Assembly (NCBI GenBank): GCA_039183635.1
Contig: JBCDBL010000086.1
Span: forward strand, 1-18,798
Length of the DNA stretch: 18,798 nucleotides
Reading direction: 5' to 3'
Source: JBCDBL01 sp039183635
GTDB lineage: Bacteria; Pseudomonadota; Alphaproteobacteria; Caulobacterales; Parvularculaceae
Shown here: positions 17,244 to 18,798 of the stretch, one piece after another
How the letters are laid out: every line of letters begins with the position of its first letter
Position numbering within the stretch: the first letter of the stretch is position 1
The notes under the pieces: generated by a model
Databases searched by the model: none
The model's input: the letters and a program-made list of their open reading frames with translations, nothing else
Told to the model about the DNA's origin: nothing
Program-made: the position numbers and the translations under genes

Positions 17244-18635
17244 CTAGCGGCCGCCCTCTGCGAACAAGATCGTCCGAACCGTTTGCACGACGATCACAAG
17301 GTCCAAAAAGATGCTGTAATTCTTCATATAATAAAGGTCGTACTTCAATTTTTCTTTCGAATCTTCAATCGACGCGCCGTAAGGGTAATTAATCTGCGCC
17401 CAACCGGTGATTCCAGGCTTTACCCGATGGCGTTCATTATAGTACGGAATAACTTCTGACAGCTCATTGACGAAAACCTGTCGCTCCGGACGCGGCCCGA
17501 CAAAACTCATTTGCCCCTTCAAAACATTTATTGTCTGGGGAATTTCATCAATTCGGGTTTTGCGGATGAAAGCGCCGACCCGGGTTACGCGGGGGTCGTT
17601 CTTGGCCGCCCATTTTGCGCCCCCGACCTCTGCATCATTCCGCATACTGCGAAATTTCAAGACAAAAAACGGCTTGCCGTTGAGACCGACGCGTTCCTGG
17701 CGATAAAACACGCCGCCGGGGCTGTCGAGCATAATGGCGATCGCCGTCACAAGCAGGACAGGCGCAAGCAAAACAAGCAGTCCGAGGCTGCATACTATAT
17801 CGATCAAGCGCTTTGCCGGCGCGTCAAAATAGGATCGGCGGAAACCTGATGAGAAGATCAACCAGCTGGGGTAAAGGTTATCGAGATCGACCTGACCGAT
17901 TTCTTTTTCGATATAAGACGATGCGTCGACCACCTGAACGCCGCGCATCCGACAATCGATAAGATCACCCGCCGGGAATGCGCCGCGCCGATTGTCGAGC
18001 GCAACGACAATCTCGCTAACGCCCAGTTTTTGAGCATATTCGGCCAATGAGTCCGGCATGGGCGACCGGCAGTCTTCGGGTACGACAGCGTTGCTGGACG
18101 TTTGGGCTTGCGGCTCCACGAACGTGACAATGCGCGAGCTGCCTTTCGTTTTGCACAAGGCGCGAATATTCTCAGCGCATTTACCGACGCCCAAGACCAA
18201 AACACGCGGCTTTATAGCCTCCAATGCAGCCCCGCGAACGCCTATGCGCAAAAGCAGCGTAATGGCCACAGCCCCGCCGACGGCCAGTGAAACTGTCGTT
18301 GGCACCGTCGCAGCCGGAAAGAAGATCGCGAAAACAACAAGAATGACAAGACCGCCGGCGACGCCGCCGATCAAAAGCCTCTGGGCCATCACTTGTATGG
18401 CGCTTTGCGCGTCCGGACGATACGCGCCAAAGGCGCAAAAAATTACATACAGCACCGCAGCCGGCAAAATCGCAAATGCAAGGAAATCCGAAAACGCTCC
18501 ACCGGCCGCAGGGTCGAAGTATGGAGCGTCATTCAACGTTCTATGGGCCGCGAGGAACGCCAAAATGAAAATGGCGCTTTCCAGCAAGCTCATCAGCATT
18601 GTCGTGCTGCGAACATGATGACCGAAAAGTTTCAC
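17244..18635 (-). CDS. XrtA-locus initiating sugar transferase (polyprenyl-phosphate glycosyl-1-phosphate transferase, EpsB-like)
   Basis: Inner-membrane enzyme (463 aa) that would move a sugar-1-phosphate from a nucleotide sugar to undecaprenyl phosphate, the first step of EPS synthesis. The opening MKLFGHHVR and the length fit the PEP-CTERM-associated family (TIGR03013 type). Four hydrophobic helices (about 14-30, 52-70, 87-107, 113-133) precede a Rossmann-like segment (RVLVLGVGKCAENI, 144-157). The catalytic domain carries a membrane segment (about 277-302), KFRSM (327-331), RIDEIPQ (361-367), FVGPRPE (378-384) and PGITGWAQINYPYG (407-420). I chose the GTG at 18635 because GGGGGAG lies five bases upstream and the family begins here; a longer frame to 18686 adds unrelated residues. 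It is the first gene of the block and follows the AT-rich regulatory leader. The donor sugar cannot be told from the sequence. Confidence 0.93.
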   Translation of the reverse strand: MKLFGHHVRSTTMLMSLLESAIFILAFLAAHRTLNDAPYFDPAAGGAFSDFLAFAILPAAVLYVIFCAFGAYRPDAQSAIQVMAQRLLIGGVAGGLVILVVFAIFFPAATVPTTVSLAVGGAVAITLLLRIGVRGAALEAIKPRVLVLGVGKCAENIRALCKTKGSSRIVTFVEPQAQTSSNAVVPEDCRSPMPDSLAEYAQKLGVSEIVVALDNRRGAFPAGDLIDCRMRGVQVVDASSYIEKEIGQVDLDNLYPSWLIFSSGFRRSYFDAPAKRLIDIVCSLGLLVLLAPVLLVTAIAIMLDSPGGVFYRQERVGLNGKPFFVLKFRSMRNDAEVGGAKWAAKNDPRVTRVGAFIRKTRIDEIPQTINVLKGQMSFVGPRPERQVFVNELSEVIPYYNERHRVKPGITGWAQINYPYGASIEDSKEKLKYDLYYMKNYSIFLDLVIVVQTVRTILFAEGGR

Positions 18636-18712
18636 GCTACTCCCCCTACAACGAGTACACAACTTGAACGATATTAGGTCCCGCATAACCGAAACGGGCG
18701 GACAAGAAAAGC

Positions 18713-18741
18713 TTGTAATTAAATTGTGATAATTACAATTT
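18713..18741. repeat. Two overlapping inverted repeats in the promoter region
   Basis: TTGTAATTA (18713-18721) pairs perfectly with TAATTACAA (18730-18738) across 8 bases. AAATTGT (18721-18727) pairs with ACAATTT (18735-18741) across 7 bases. The two dyads share their right arm, so they are mutually exclusive as hairpins. Both overlap the -12 part of the sigma-54-like promoter and its predicted start point, so an operator for a repressor is one reading. AT-richness makes chance dyads more likely. Confidence 0.5.
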
Positions 18742-18750
18742 CTATGCCAA
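18734..18750 (-). promoter_or_regulatory. Near-consensus sigma-54 (-24/-12) promoter for the EPS locus
   Basis: The minus strand reads TTGGCATAGAAATTGTA, against the consensus TTGGCACG-N4-TTGCA. The -24 TTGGCA is exact, and TTG of the -12 is correctly spaced, with GT in place of GC (GG-N10-GT). The start point would be near 18724, giving a leader of about 89 bases before the GTG. The operon encodes PrsR, an intact sigma-54 activator, which raises the prior for this site. The weaker -12 and the AT-rich setting keep confidence moderate. Confidence 0.5.
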
Positions 18751-18798
18751 AAAGCATTTTCCCAATATAAGAATATTATTTCTAAGTTTAGATTACGA

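Larger units (their letters stand above)
18636..18798. other. AT-rich leader and regulatory region at the right end
   Basis: No gene is visible between the sugar transferase start and the window edge. From about 18700 onward the sequence is much richer in A and T than the coding block, as expected of a promoter region. It holds a sigma-54-like element and nested inverted repeats, listed separately. Upstream activator sites for PrsR would normally lie beyond the window edge. Confidence 0.6.

Overview
The window is a single-strand block: every gene I can support lies on the minus strand and is read from the right end to the left end. It holds most of an exopolysaccharide (EPS) locus of the XrtA (EpsH)/PEP-CTERM type, followed by a type I secretion pair. 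The high-GC coding sequence, the character of the proteins and a CtrA-type box (TTAA-N7-TTAA containing TTAACCAT) suggest an alphaproteobacterium, perhaps from the Hyphomonadaceae/Parvularculales side. The class is moderately supported; the family is only a guess.

Layout in transcription order (right to left). An AT-rich leader (18636-18798) carries a near-consensus sigma-54 promoter and nested inverted repeats. It precedes a polyprenyl-phosphate sugar transferase (17244-18635). Next come the sensor kinase PrsK (15103-17178) and the sigma-54 activator PrsR (13732-15078). A 118-base gap with the CtrA-like box leads into the TPR protein PrsT (10851-13613). After a 177-base gap comes the EPS assembly set: outer-membrane export lipoprotein (10029-10673), chain-length regulator (8467-9996), tyrosine autokinase (7481-8407), outer-membrane beta-barrel (5921-7426), AAA ATPase (4822-5916) and polysaccharide deacetylase (3925-4806). 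A 334-base non-coding gap then separates a type I secretion ABC transporter (1836-3590) and its HlyD-type adaptor (133-1839). A further reading frame may begin at base 30 and run off the left edge.

How the genes could work together: the sugar transferase loads the first sugar onto the lipid carrier. The Wzc-like pair (chain-length protein plus separate tyrosine kinase) and the Wza-like lipoprotein control polymer length and passage to the surface. The deacetylase trims acetyl groups, and the beta-barrel and PrsT probably act at the envelope. PrsK/PrsR would sense a signal and switch on sigma-54 promoters, possibly including the one in front of this locus.

The exosortase XrtA, the other glycosyltransferases and any PEP-CTERM substrate are not in the window. 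In the place where I would expect some of them there is a type I exporter with no visible cargo and an adaptor carrying an unusually long N-terminal extension. No RNA genes, CRISPR arrays, insertion sequences or phage genes were seen.
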